DNA from: Pseudomonadota bacterium | GTDB lineage: Bacteria; Pseudomonadota; Gammaproteobacteria; Acidiferrobacterales; UBA6901 | Assembly: GCA_021783175.1 (NCBI GenBank) | Contig: JAJXUF010000071.1 | Location: 1-16,344 of the forward strand | Direction: 5' to 3' | DNA length: 16,344 nt | Part shown: one piece after another, positions 7,856-13,481 of the stretch | Layout: each line of letters begins with the position of its first letter | Numbering within the stretch: the stretch's first letter is position 1 | Position numbers and translations under genes: made by a program | Notes under the pieces: generated by a model | Told to the model about the DNA's origin: nothing | Database searches by the model: none | The model's input: only the letters and a program-made list of their open reading frames with translations

Positions 7856-8175
7856 TTGCTTTGCCTCCACGCTGAAATGTCTCCCGGAAGGGAGAAATGC
7901 AGGCATGCGAGAAAGACGGCGCAGCCTACGCACTTGATGGGAGCCTCCACCAAAGTTGGGCGACTAGGCTTTGGTGTGGAACAAGACGGTTGGTTAAGAT
8001 TTATTAACCACGTCAGGAATGGCTGCCATCAAGTCGTTTACAAATGAAACCCATATGCGATCGTGTACAACAATGAGCGAAAGGGCCCTGACCCAGAGAC
8101 GCGGCCTTCCTTGTCCGGTGGGTTGTGGTCTATAACGCCAACGTCCATATTCAGGCCCATGTCGCCCACGGGACA
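7856..8175. other. Intergenic stretch with one inverted repeat
   Basis: No supported gene. A perfect GGTTAA/TTAACC repeat with a six-base centre lies at 7992-8009, about 137 bases upstream of the SYLF gene start. It is AT-rich compared with its surroundings and could be an operator or part of a promoter region. Confidence 0.35.
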
Positions 8176-8385
8176 CTATTGCGTTGCACCATCTGAAGAA
8201 CCAGAGGTTCCGCCGCCGGCAGGAGCCTGTTGCCCCATAGGACTTTGCTGTGTCGTGCCGCCCGAAGACCCGGATGCTGTACCGCCTTGGCTGGATTGGG
8301 AACCGTGACCACAGCCGCCCAGCCAGAGCACTGAGGATAGAATGGCCACCAGAAACGGACGGCTGCAGGGTTTTAAATCTCGCAT
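8176..8385 (-). CDS. Small Gly/Ser/Gln-rich lipoprotein, 69 residues
   Basis: The protein starts MRDLKPCSRPFLVAILSSVL and has a lipobox LGGC, so it should be cleaved and lipidated at that cysteine. The mature part (about 43 residues) is a low-complexity tail rich in Gly, Ser, Thr and Gln (GTASGSSGGTTQQS and similar) with no recognisable domain; it may be surface or periplasmic spacer material. Start ATG 8385 follows AAAGGTGG. The ribosome-binding site and first codons belong to the repeated leader block also found at 10437 and 11918. A strong hairpin lies further upstream at 8423-8483. The N-terminus is nearly identical to the broken ORF at 10375-10437, so the two arose by duplication. Confidence 0.75.
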   Translation of the reverse strand: MRDLKPCSRPFLVAILSSVLWLGGCGHGSQSSQGGTASGSSGGTTQQSPMGQQAPAGGGTSGSSDGATQ

Positions 8386-8412
8386 GTCACACCACCTTTC
8401 ATCAATCAAGTT
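8357..8412 (-). repeat. Repeated leader/start block, copy A
   Basis: This covers the ribosome-binding site, start codon and first codons of the lipoprotein gene. It matches copy B (10409-10460) almost base for base, apart from a three-base insertion near the ribosome-binding site, and copy C (11892-11950) around GGTGGTGTGACATGCGA. Similarity to B and C stops about 25 bases upstream of the ATG. Confidence 0.8.
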
Positions 8413-8422
8413 TTAGAGGTTC

Positions 8423-8483
8423 GGCGCCAATTGTGCGAACGCCACCGTTAGCAGGCCAGCCTGCTTGTGCGCACGTTGGCGCC
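8423..8483. promoter_or_regulatory. Long hairpin in the leader of the lipoprotein gene
   Basis: Nested complementary arms: GGCGCCAA (8423-8430) with TTGGCGCC (8476-8483), GTGCG (8433-8437) with CGCAC (8470-8474), and AGCAGG (8450-8455) with CCTGCT (8460-8465) around a CCAG loop. In total 19 pairs, lying 38-98 bases upstream of the lipoprotein start. It could be a leader RNA structure or a protein-binding cruciform. Confidence 0.65.
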
Positions 8484-8774
8484 GAGCAGCTGCGCCGTTA
8501 ACAAGCGCGCCAGCCCGATTGCACACGCGCTCGCATCGAGCAGCCCGCCCGTCAATTCCTACCAGATCAGATCCATGTGTTCACCATGGCGGAGCGATTA
8601 CCGTGCGTGTCGATAATCGTCCCGGCTAAGCACGAACAGACACATCAGCCGGACTGGACAATGCCGCCCCGGCGTTGGAAGGCCGCCCTGGTGGGGGCGG
8701 TCCGGCTTGTCCCGCTACCTCGCTTCATATTGGTGTTTTCGCTTCAGGGGCTACGCCATCCGTTTTTTTCTGCC
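8484..8774. other. Gene-free stretch upstream of the lipoprotein leader, with a branched inverted-repeat structure
   Basis: No gene is supported here. The structure at 8648-8706 has an outer stem GCCGGAC/GTCCGGC that encloses two small hairpins, GCCG-CCC-CGGC (8663-8673) and CCGCCC-TGGTGG-GGGCGG (8683-8700); one base is shared between the stems. It lies between the csbD-like gene stop and the lipoprotein leader. A T-run (8762-8768) follows on the plus strand only. Confidence 0.45.
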
Positions 8775-9008
8775 CTAATGACGAGGAGATCTTTTCGCTT
8801 CTTCAGCGTCGCTCAGCGAGGCGGCAAAGTCATCGATTTGCTTTTCAGCTTCCTCTTTGCCGATGCCATAAAGCTCCTGAAGCTTGCCGGCCAGCTGCTT
8901 GCTTTTGCCTGCGACCATGTCTACGTCGCCATCGGTAAGTTTGCCCCATTGTTCCTGCGCTTTACCTTTCAGTTGTTTCCAGTTGCCTTCAATACGGTCC
9001 CAATTCAT
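8775..9008 (-). CDS. CsbD-family general stress protein
   Basis: This 77-residue protein belongs to the CsbD family. It begins MNWDRIEGNWKQLKGKAQEQ, the family signature, followed by WGKLTDGDVDMVAGKSKQLA and a helix with LYGIGKEEAEKQIDDF. The family is small, acidic/amphipathic, cytoplasmic and usually induced by general stress; its molecular role is not known. Start ATG 9008 is chosen because GAGGAG lies a few bases upstream and the family starts here; the open frame extends upstream to 9077 without support. It follows the DUF1328 gene by 49 bases on the same strand, so the two are probably cotranscribed, a frequent pairing of stress genes. Confidence 0.93.
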   Translation of the reverse strand: MNWDRIEGNWKQLKGKAQEQWGKLTDGDVDMVAGKSKQLAGKLQELYGIGKEEAEKQIDDFAASLSDAEEAKRSPRH

Positions 9009-9057
9009 TGCGATCTCCTCAATAAATAACTCAACCAATCTGATCCATCCATACCGC

Positions 9058-9228
9058 TTAGAGCATAGGAGGGCCACGGCGTCCCAAAAGGAAAAACAGC
9101 ACGGCCAAAATCAAGCCGGCCCCAAAGAGAACTTCGGCAGCCCAGACCAGAGTTCCGGCAATACCTGTCAGTCCCAATACTCCTGCAATGATTGCCACTA
9201 TGAAAAATGTTAGAGCCCAGGAAAACAT
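9058..9228 (-). CDS. DUF1328 (YtjA-like) small membrane protein
   Basis: A 56-residue protein with two membrane segments: MFSWALTFFIVAIIAGVLG followed by FTG-like LTGIAGT, and LFGAGLILAVLFFLLG. The pattern W-A-L-x-F-x-I-x-A-x-IAG and the central GIAGT are those of DUF1328, a family of tiny inner-membrane proteins of unknown function. Start ATG 9228 follows a near-perfect ribosome-binding site, AAGGAGGTGA, five bases away, so strong translation is expected. The longer frame to 9270 adds a charged stretch with no support. It lies directly upstream of the csbD-like gene. The C-terminus GRRGPPML is slightly longer than usual. Confidence 0.9.
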   Translation of the reverse strand: MFSWALTFFIVAIIAGVLGLTGIAGTLVWAAEVLFGAGLILAVLFFLLGRRGPPML

Positions 9229-9324
9229 TTTCGTCACCTCCTTCTTCCGCTTGCCAGTTGATAAATTCACCTACTTTTGATGCCGAGGCCGTCTTCTTCG
9301 GAAGCAGATCACACTGGGGAAGGC

Positions 9325-9729
9325 CTAGACCTCCTCCGCGCCCCGTATGGCCCTGTCTCGGGTATGGCGCGTGGCCTGCGGCTTCTTGATGTTCTCGCTG
9401 CGTGCGCGCGCTTGGGCCGGCGTCGGCTTTTCCCGCTCGGGCACATCACGCCGCGGCTTGGCTTCGAATATGTCGCCTGTGACGTGAACCGGTCGGGAGC
9501 CGAGCTGCACCAGGATCTCCTTGGCATCGTCGGTGTCCGGACTCAGTTCATCATGGTTGATGTGGGCATCGTGCTTGCTGATCAGCCATTTCACCGTATC
9601 CCATGAACCGCCGCCACGCTTGCCGGCGACGCGCTGGACATGCCTCGGTTCGCCCACGTCCTGGGTGCGGAACGTGACGAAGTCCTTTTTCGGCCGCACG
9701 CCGGCATGATGGTAATTGCCTTCGCCCAT
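9325..9729 (-). CDS. Conserved-looking basic hypothetical protein, 134 residues
   Basis: The protein begins MGEGNYHHAGVRPKKDFVTF. A middle region with VAGKRGGGSWDTVKWLISKH, DELSPDTDDAKEILVQLG and VHVTGDIFEAKPR looks like a compact folded domain. The last 40 residues are strongly basic and helical (ERE KPTPAQARARSENIKKPQ), which could bind nucleic acid. No signal peptide or membrane segment. I recall similar proteins in other proteobacteria but cannot name a family. The start at 9729 lacks a strong ribosome-binding site, and a stop codon lies ten codons before it in the same frame. The frame starting at 9860 overlaps it by 139 bases, so one of the two starts may be wrong or a frameshift may be present. 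Confidence 0.65.
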   Translation of the reverse strand: MGEGNYHHAGVRPKKDFVTFRTQDVGEPRHVQRVAGKRGGGSWDTVKWLISKHDAHINHDELSPDTDDAKEILVQLGSRPVHVTGDIFEAKPRRDVPEREKPTPAQARARSENIKKPQATRHTRDRAIRGAEEV

Positions 9730-9860
9730 GACGCCCGGCTTCTTGCGTCACTGGCCCTCCGGCTGGGAGAGGGCATGCTGCCTGACGACATGGACTCCCA
9801 GGTGGTTGCAGACTTTCGGATGTTGGCCTTGGCTGCCTTGCACTGTTTCACTGTCTTCAT
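9591..9860 (-). CDS. Possible small basic protein overlapping the next gene
   Basis: ATG 9860 follows GAGGTGA at good spacing, and the first residues (MKTVKQCKAAKANIRKSATT, then WESMSSGSM) look like a real N-terminus. From about 9729 the frame runs out of phase with the better-supported gene at 9325-9729, and its residues there (Ser, Arg and Ala rich) look like a shadow. Either the true product is a short one ending in the overlap, or a frameshift has split one longer gene whose beginning is here. No family recognised. Confidence 0.35.
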   Translation of the reverse strand: MKTVKQCKAAKANIRKSATTWESMSSGSMPSPSRRASDARSRASWAKAITIMPACGRKRTSSRSAPRTWANRGMSSASPASVAAVHGIR

Positions 9861-9897
9861 GATTTCACCTCATATCCGGTTTGCGCCCATGCCCATC

Positions 9898-10269
9898 TCA
9901 TAGTCTTTTCCCGGCCTTGCTCTCCACTTTCAACTCGTTTTTTACCGATTTCACGCCCTTCACTCTTTTCGCCACCGCGGTGGCATGGGCGAGCGCCTTG
10001 CGCGTGTCCACGGTGCCACTCAAAGTCACGATGCCTTCGTCTGTTTTGACGCTGATGTCCAACACCTTGAGCATGTGATCGCGGAGAATGGCGGCCTTGA
10101 CCTTGCCGGTGATGGCAGCGTCGTCCACAGATTGTCCGACGCGCTCACGCGTGCTCTGGGTGCCCGTGCCCCCATTGTCGGTACCTTGGTAGCCGGATGC
10201 GTAGGTCGGCAGCGGTGTGAGGAGGCTTGCGCAGAGCGCAAGTTTTAGCCAATTGCTTTTCCTGTTCAT
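9898..10269 (-). CDS. Exported BON-domain protein (OsmY-like)
   Basis: A 123-residue periplasmic protein. The signal peptide is MNRKSNWLKLALCASLLTPL with cleavage near PTYASG, followed by a Gly/Thr-rich linker and a single BON domain from about residue 50 (DDAAITGKVKAAILRD, ISVKTDEGIVTLSGTVDTRK, AVAKRVKGVKSVKNEL). BON domains bind phospholipid surfaces; OsmY carries two and works in envelope stress as a periplasmic chaperone. This one is a single-domain form. Start ATG 10269 follows AGGAG by eight bases; the frame to 10344 is unsupported. It lies 105 bases downstream of the broken 20-codon ORF at 10375-10437, so it may now be transcribed from that copy of the repeated leader. Confidence 0.9.
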   Translation of the reverse strand: MNRKSNWLKLALCASLLTPLPTYASGYQGTDNGGTGTQSTRERVGQSVDDAAITGKVKAAILRDHMLKVLDISVKTDEGIVTLSGTVDTRKALAHATAVAKRVKGVKSVKNELKVESKAGKRL

Positions 10270-10374
10270 GATGGGTGCTCCTGTGGAAAAAAGCGGGAAA
10301 CGCCTTATCCGTTGGACATGGTGGCGCGGAACCGCTCTCGCCATGCGAGGTAAGGCGACCGTATTGGGAAAAAG

Positions 10375-10437
10375 TCAGAGCGCCGACGCCGGAATAGTTA
10401 CGAGCAATGGACGGCTGTAGGGTTTGAAATCTCGCAT
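10375..10437 (-). pseudogene. Broken 20-codon ORF, remnant of a lipoprotein-like gene or leader peptide
   Basis: The ORF reads MRDFKPYSRPLLVTIPASAL then stop. It matches the N-terminus of the lipoprotein at 8176-8385 (MRDLKPCSRPFLVAILSSVL) at most positions, and keeps the shared ribosome-binding site. It stops before any lipobox, and the sequence after it is unlike the lipoprotein gene. It is most likely the 5' end of a duplicate gene whose remainder was lost. Because it retains a full leader and sits just upstream of the BON gene, it could serve as a translated leader peptide. Confidence 0.6.
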
Positions 10438-10661
10438 GTCACACCACCTTTCAATCAAGGTTGATAGGTCGTATCGGCGCTCCTGTTGAACGCCGGAAAC
10501 GACGGCTCACGTGAGAGGCGGCTGCCTTCACGGTTTTCTCCGAGATTGTTATTGGGGGAACTGCGAAAAATTGAACTGGTACCTGGCCGACATAGCCAAG
10601 TTCACTTTCATGCTAGTCGCTGTGCGCCGAAAGGCAAGAAAGAGTTGGGTGTGGCGCTTTT
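10409..10661 (-). repeat. Repeated leader module, copy B (long)
   Basis: This copy aligns with copy C (11892-12140) over about 230 bases with interruptions. Shared blocks are the start region, GCCGGAAACGACGG (10492-10505), TTTTCTCCGAGATTGTTATT (10534-10553), and CGAAAGGCAAGAAA near 10630. Two hairpins are kept (see the separate entry). The downstream gene is broken. Confidence 0.75.
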
Positions 10662-10867
10662 TATCGGGCTGGCTGAAGACGCCACGCTACGAGGAGAGGC
10701 GCGCCACCGATATGAACGCGAGCTACAAAAAAATGGCGCTGGTGAGCGCCCGAAACACGCGGGTGTACTTTCTGTCGGAGTTAGTCAGAAAGGCCGCCGA
10801 TGCCGCCTGGCACTAGGTGGATGGTAGACCTAGGCCGAAACGTGCGTGTAGCAAATTCGTCGATCAT
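10438..10867. other. Gene-poor stretch: leader copy B and its upstream flank
   Basis: Beyond the leader repeat there is a plus-strand open frame ending at 10816 (segments SWVWRFLSGWLKTPRYEERR and LSELVRKAADAAWH). It has reasonable codon use but no ribosome-binding site, and its first half lies in the repeat, so I do not call it a gene. A perfect CTAGGT/ACCTAG inverted repeat at 10813-10833 lies 35 bases past the PEP-CTERM gene stop. Confidence 0.4.
10492..10531 (-). promoter_or_regulatory. Paired hairpins in leader copy B
   Basis: On the plus strand GCCG-GAAACGA-CGGC occupies 10492-10506. GTGA-g-AGGC, loop GGCT, GCCT-TCAC occupies 10511-10531. The same two hairpins occur in copy C with changed but still complementary stem bases in the second one. 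Confidence 0.55.
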
Positions 10868-11401
10868 TCAGACGGGATAGGCAGCCTCCCCTCTTCGCCG
10901 GTGCAAACGGAAGCCCATCATTCCTAGGCCTACCAACAGCATGAGCCAGGTATTGACCTCGGGTACCGGTGTCGGATCAACTACGCTTGCGCCAAAAACG
11001 TCGAAATTGGATGGTGCCTTTGGTTTGCCTGCCACAACCAGCGTGTAGCTGCCGAGCTCGTTGGCCGTGAAATTGAAGGAACCTGAGCCCATCTGGGTCC
11101 CTAGAAGCTTCATGGACGGACCAAGCACGCTCATGCCGATCTGGTCGGCGCCACCGAACATCCCCGTATCGGTCAGGGTCGCTGTGTAGCTAGGCGCCAA
11201 ACTGCTCAGGTTGAAATGGTAGGTATCCATGGCAAAGCTGCCAGCCGAATTGCCGATGAGATCGCCAACGGTGCTGAATACGGCGGTGCTCGCCATAGTT
11301 GGCAGACTCCACGTCGCCATCACCATGCCAATCAGCACAAGGTGACGGGGCTTCGGCCGGCTGCAGGATGGACCGGCACGCATGCTGCGTGTTTCATTCA
11401 T
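10868..11401 (-). CDS. PEP-CTERM sorting-domain exported protein
   Basis: A 177-residue exported protein of the PEP-CTERM class. A basic N-terminus is followed by a signal-peptide core (RHLVLIGMVMATWSLPTMAS). The mature part is a beta-rich domain with DTYHFNLSSLAPSYTATLTD and GSFNFTANELGSYTLVVAGK, similar to domains in other PEP-CTERM proteins. The C-terminus has the sorting signal: VPEVNTW, then the helix LMLLVGLGMMGF, then the basic cluster RLHRRR. The motif here is PEV instead of canonical PEP. Such proteins are processed by exosortase (EpsH/XrtA) and linked to exopolysaccharide and biofilm formation; no exosortase gene is in the window. Start 11401 follows TAGGAGA; a later start at the Met before RAGPSC is possible. 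A hairpin lies in its leader (11451-11482). Confidence 0.9.
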   Translation of the reverse strand: MNETRSMRAGPSCSRPKPRHLVLIGMVMATWSLPTMASTAVFSTVGDLIGNSAGSFAMDTYHFNLSSLAPSYTATLTDTGMFGGADQIGMSVLGPSMKLLGTQMGSGSFNFTANELGSYTLVVAGKPKAPSNFDVFGASVVDPTPVPEVNTWLMLLVGLGMMGFRLHRRRGEAAYPV

Positions 11402-11450
11402 GATGCTCTCCTAGATGAATAAGAACGAAAGCCTCCCTGTCACTCGGGGT

Positions 11451-11482
11451 CTCGGGCAGGCGAATGAAAGCTGCCTACCGAG
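11451..11482 (-). promoter_or_regulatory. Hairpin in the leader of the PEP-CTERM gene
   Basis: CTCG (11451-11454) pairs with CGAG (11479-11482), and GGCAG (11455-11459) pairs with CTGCC (11471-11475), leaving a three-base bulge and an eleven-base loop. It sits 50-80 bases upstream of the start codon. A CCC/GGG mini-stem lies closer to the gene. Confidence 0.5.
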
Positions 11483-11555
11483 AGGCCCTACACCTTATTT
11501 CAGGAAATCGCGCGGCACCCGTCTCCAGCGTGAACTGAACGACGAGCGCTACGGG

Positions 11556-11918
11556 TCAATATCCGCCGCCCCCACTTGCTGGGGCACCGGGCGGCATTGC
11601 GCCACCCGGGGAGGGTGCGCGGCCTGGAGATTGGCGCGTGGCACCGCCGCGGACGACTTCGCCAGTATTAGCGTCCACGGTAATTGAGCGGGTGCCCTGG
11701 GAGCCCTGGATCTTCACCATGTACACGGGTGAACCATTGGGCGCTTTGGTCAGCTTCTCGCTGACAACTTGGCCCGGATACGCCTGCATGGCTACGGCGG
11801 CGGCCTGAGCTTTGGCTGTGATAGGCATGGCCGCCGACGCGGCTCCTGCCATGCCCGTCAGCGAGAGCGCCAGGGAGAGTACAACAAAGCGCCGCCTGCT
11901 GGATTTGAAATGTCGCAT
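11556..11918 (-). CDS. Exported PepSY-domain protein, copy 1
   Basis: A 120-residue periplasmic protein with a signal peptide (MRHFKSSRRRFVVLSLALSL...ASA) and one PepSY domain: ITAKAQAAAVAMQAYPGQVV, then VYMVKIQGSQGTRSITVDAN and TGEVV. PepSY domains are found in peptidase propeptides and small periplasmic proteins and are thought to inhibit proteases or bind ligands. The last 27 residues are a Pro/Gly/Ala-rich tail ending GGGGY, absent from the second copy. Start ATG 11918 follows AAAGGTGG, part of the repeated leader copy C. It is a paralogue of the gene at 12320-12628, about 400 bases upstream on the same strand, and the two share YMVK-GSQGTRSI in the same positions. Confidence 0.88.
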   Translation of the reverse strand: MRHFKSSRRRFVVLSLALSLTGMAGAASAAMPITAKAQAAAVAMQAYPGQVVSEKLTKAPNGSPVYMVKIQGSQGTRSITVDANTGEVVRGGATRQSPGRAPSPGGAMPPGAPASGGGGY

Positions 11919-12140
11919 GTCACACCACCTTTCAATCAAGTTTGATGGGTCGCATCGACACTCCTTGAGAGCGCCGGAAACGACGGCTCGCCTGAGAGCC
12001 CGTTGCTCTCACGCTTTTCTCCGAGATTGTTATTGGGGGTAATGCGAGTGAAGTGAAAATTGGAGCTTGGCTACATGCGCCAAGTCCAAGCCCAACCATA
12101 GTTACGTGTCGTCGAAAGGCAAGAAAAATCTAGTGGCGCC
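11892..12140 (-). repeat. Repeated leader module, copy C (long)
   Basis: This copy lies upstream of and across the start of the first PepSY gene. It aligns with copy B over about 230 bases, including TTTTCTCCGAGATTGTTATT (12014-12033) and CGAAAGGCAAGAAA near 12114. The start block is also shared with copy A. It probably contains the promoter and 5' untranslated region. Confidence 0.75.
11973..12011 (-). promoter_or_regulatory. Paired hairpins in leader copy C
   Basis: On the plus strand GCCG-GAAACGA-CGGC occupies 11973-11987. TGAGAGC, loop CCGTT, GCTCTCA (seven perfect pairs) occupies 11993-12011. They correspond to the hairpins at 10492-10531. In the second hairpin both arms differ between the copies yet remain complementary. 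Confidence 0.55.
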
Positions 12141-12319
12141 TGGTCCTGTCACCCGATACGCGATCGTGTGGTTTGTGCGCATCCCTATAAAACACCGGGT
12201 TAGCGCGCAACATTGAAGACGCCTCTCCGCCTCATCTTTGACCCTGCCCAGTGGCGGGTTTCCTGGCAAGCGGCAAGGCCAACAGCGCGCCCAGCGTAAA
12301 CAAAGCGACAAGCTACCAG
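12141..12319. other. Intergenic stretch between the two PepSY genes
   Basis: No supported gene, RNA or strong terminator is seen. The open frames here have no ribosome-binding site and no recognisable protein character. Confidence 0.4.
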
Positions 12320-12628
12320 CTAGGGAGTGTAGCTGCCCGGGGTTTGAGATCCAGCACCACTGATCACCCCGCCCGTGTCGGCATTCACGGCTATGGAGCG
12401 GGTGCCTTGGGAGCCTTTGACCTTAACCATGTAGACGGAAGCACCATTGTCCCCTTTGTTTAATGTCTCGCTGACAACCTTACCGGGGTATTCCTGCTTG
12501 GCGATGACGGCGGCCTCCCCCTTGCTCACTGGGGTGCCGGCGGCCAGCGCGCTTGCGCTCATACCCGAAAGAAGCAAGGACAGCCCGAGGGCAGTCAGAC
12601 GTTGTGTACCAGTTTTGAAACACGTCAT
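12320..12628 (-). CDS. Exported PepSY-domain protein, copy 2
   Basis: A 102-residue periplasmic protein: signal peptide MTCFKTGTQRLTALGLSLLL with cleavage near ALAAG, then a PepSY domain (VSKGEAAVIAKQEYPGKVVS, VYMVKVKGSQGTRSIAVNAD, TGGVIS). It is clearly paralogous to the product of 11556-11918 but lacks that protein's Pro/Gly-rich tail, ending instead SQTPGSYTP. Start ATG 12628 follows AAGGAGA by six bases; the frame to 12646 is not needed. Its leader is not of the repeated type but has a perfect six-pair hairpin at 12656-12673. Function is probably periplasmic; the partner is unknown. Confidence 0.88.
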   Translation of the reverse strand: MTCFKTGTQRLTALGLSLLLSGMSASALAAGTPVSKGEAAVIAKQEYPGKVVSETLNKGDNGASVYMVKVKGSQGTRSIAVNADTGGVISGAGSQTPGSYTP

Positions 12629-12655
12629 GTTGTGTCTCCTTATCAATCATTCATG

Positions 12656-12673
12656 CCGCGCAGGATGGCGCGG
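12656..12673 (-). promoter_or_regulatory. Hairpin in the leader of the second PepSY gene
   Basis: CCGCGC (12656-12661) and GCGCGG (12668-12673) form a perfect six-pair stem with the loop AGGATG, 28-45 bases upstream of the start codon. Confidence 0.5.
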
Positions 12674-12817
12674 TGATGCCAATGTATCTGAGCCCCCATT
12701 GCCACCCCTATGCCGTGGAATCACAAATCGTTAAGGTGAACCGCCAAGGCGCTGCCAGTGACATGCGCAGTACACTTGAAACCTCAGGGCAAGCTGCATG
12801 AGTTATTCTGCCCAGCA

Positions 12818-13456
12818 TCACAGATCCTCCCAGGGGGCTAGATTTGCACTGTGCAGCACCAAACCGCCCTTGCGCTTGAGTTCAAGGACGGCTTTATAGT
12901 CGGCGGCGACGAGAGCCTGACGCTGTTCTTCGACGGTCATGTACAGATCACCGTCTCCCATACCATCTTCTCCGACGTAGTGATCGCAGACCAGGTATTG
13001 GCCCTGCGGTGCCAAAACGGCACGCACCTGGGCGTGCAAGGTAGGCACATGCCGCTTGTGGCGAACTTCGTGCACCGCTTGGTGGGTGACCACGAAGTCA
13101 AACATGCCGATTGACTCGAACCAGCCTGGCTCCCTGAAGTCCCGTTCAACGAAGCTGACGCGATCAAGGAAAGGTGCGAGCCGATTTCTGGCAAGGCTAT
13201 GCATAGCCGAGGAGAAATCAAGCAGGACCATGCGGAGACGACTGTGTTCGGCCAGCAAGTGCGCGGCAAGAAAGCCCGGACCCGAGCCGAGTTCGAGCAC
13301 ACGAGTGGTCCCGTGGTGGTGGCCGATTTCATCGGAGAAACACTGGAAGAACTGAGAGCGCCATGGCCGCTTGATATTGGCGGTGCGTTCCCAGTCCGCG
13401 GCATCGTGTGGCAATCGAAGGTCAATCGGACTTGGTACATCGTGGGGCAGATGCAT
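12818..13456 (-). CDS. Class I SAM-dependent methyltransferase
   Basis: A 212-residue cytoplasmic protein of the Rossmann-fold methyltransferase superfamily. Motif I, VLELGSGPGFLAAHLL (about residues 53-68), binds S-adenosylmethionine. An acidic strand end follows in RMVLLDFSSAMHSLAR, then VSFVERDFREP and the motif IV region FDFVVTHQAVHEV. The histidine-rich HQAVHEVRHKRH is notable, but the substrate cannot be named. I chose ATG 13456 because GGAG and GAGG lie just before it; ATG 13477, four bases after the GNAT stop, would also work, giving seven more residues. It is preceded closely by the acetyltransferase gene, so both are probably cotranscribed. Confidence 0.85.
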   Translation of the reverse strand: MHLPHDVPSPIDLRLPHDAADWERTANIKRPWRSQFFQCFSDEIGHHHGTTRVLELGSGPGFLAAHLLAEHSRLRMVLLDFSSAMHSLARNRLAPFLDRVSFVERDFREPGWFESIGMFDFVVTHQAVHEVRHKRHVPTLHAQVRAVLAPQGQYLVCDHYVGEDGMGDGDLYMTVEEQRQALVAADYKAVLELKRKGGLVLHSANLAPWEDL

Positions 13457-13481
13457 TTGCCTCGACTCCATAGTCATGAAA

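Noticed and set aside
10511..10816. Plus-strand 101-codon frame across leader copy B
   Set aside because: No ribosome-binding site, its first third is the repeated leader, and a second frame over the same bases looks equally protein-like, so coding is not supported.
8176..12628. Known anti-phage defence or toxin-antitoxin system in the small-gene tract
   Set aside because: The recognised domains (SYLF, CsbD, DUF1328, BON, PepSY) are not nucleases, effectors or toxin-antitoxin pairs.
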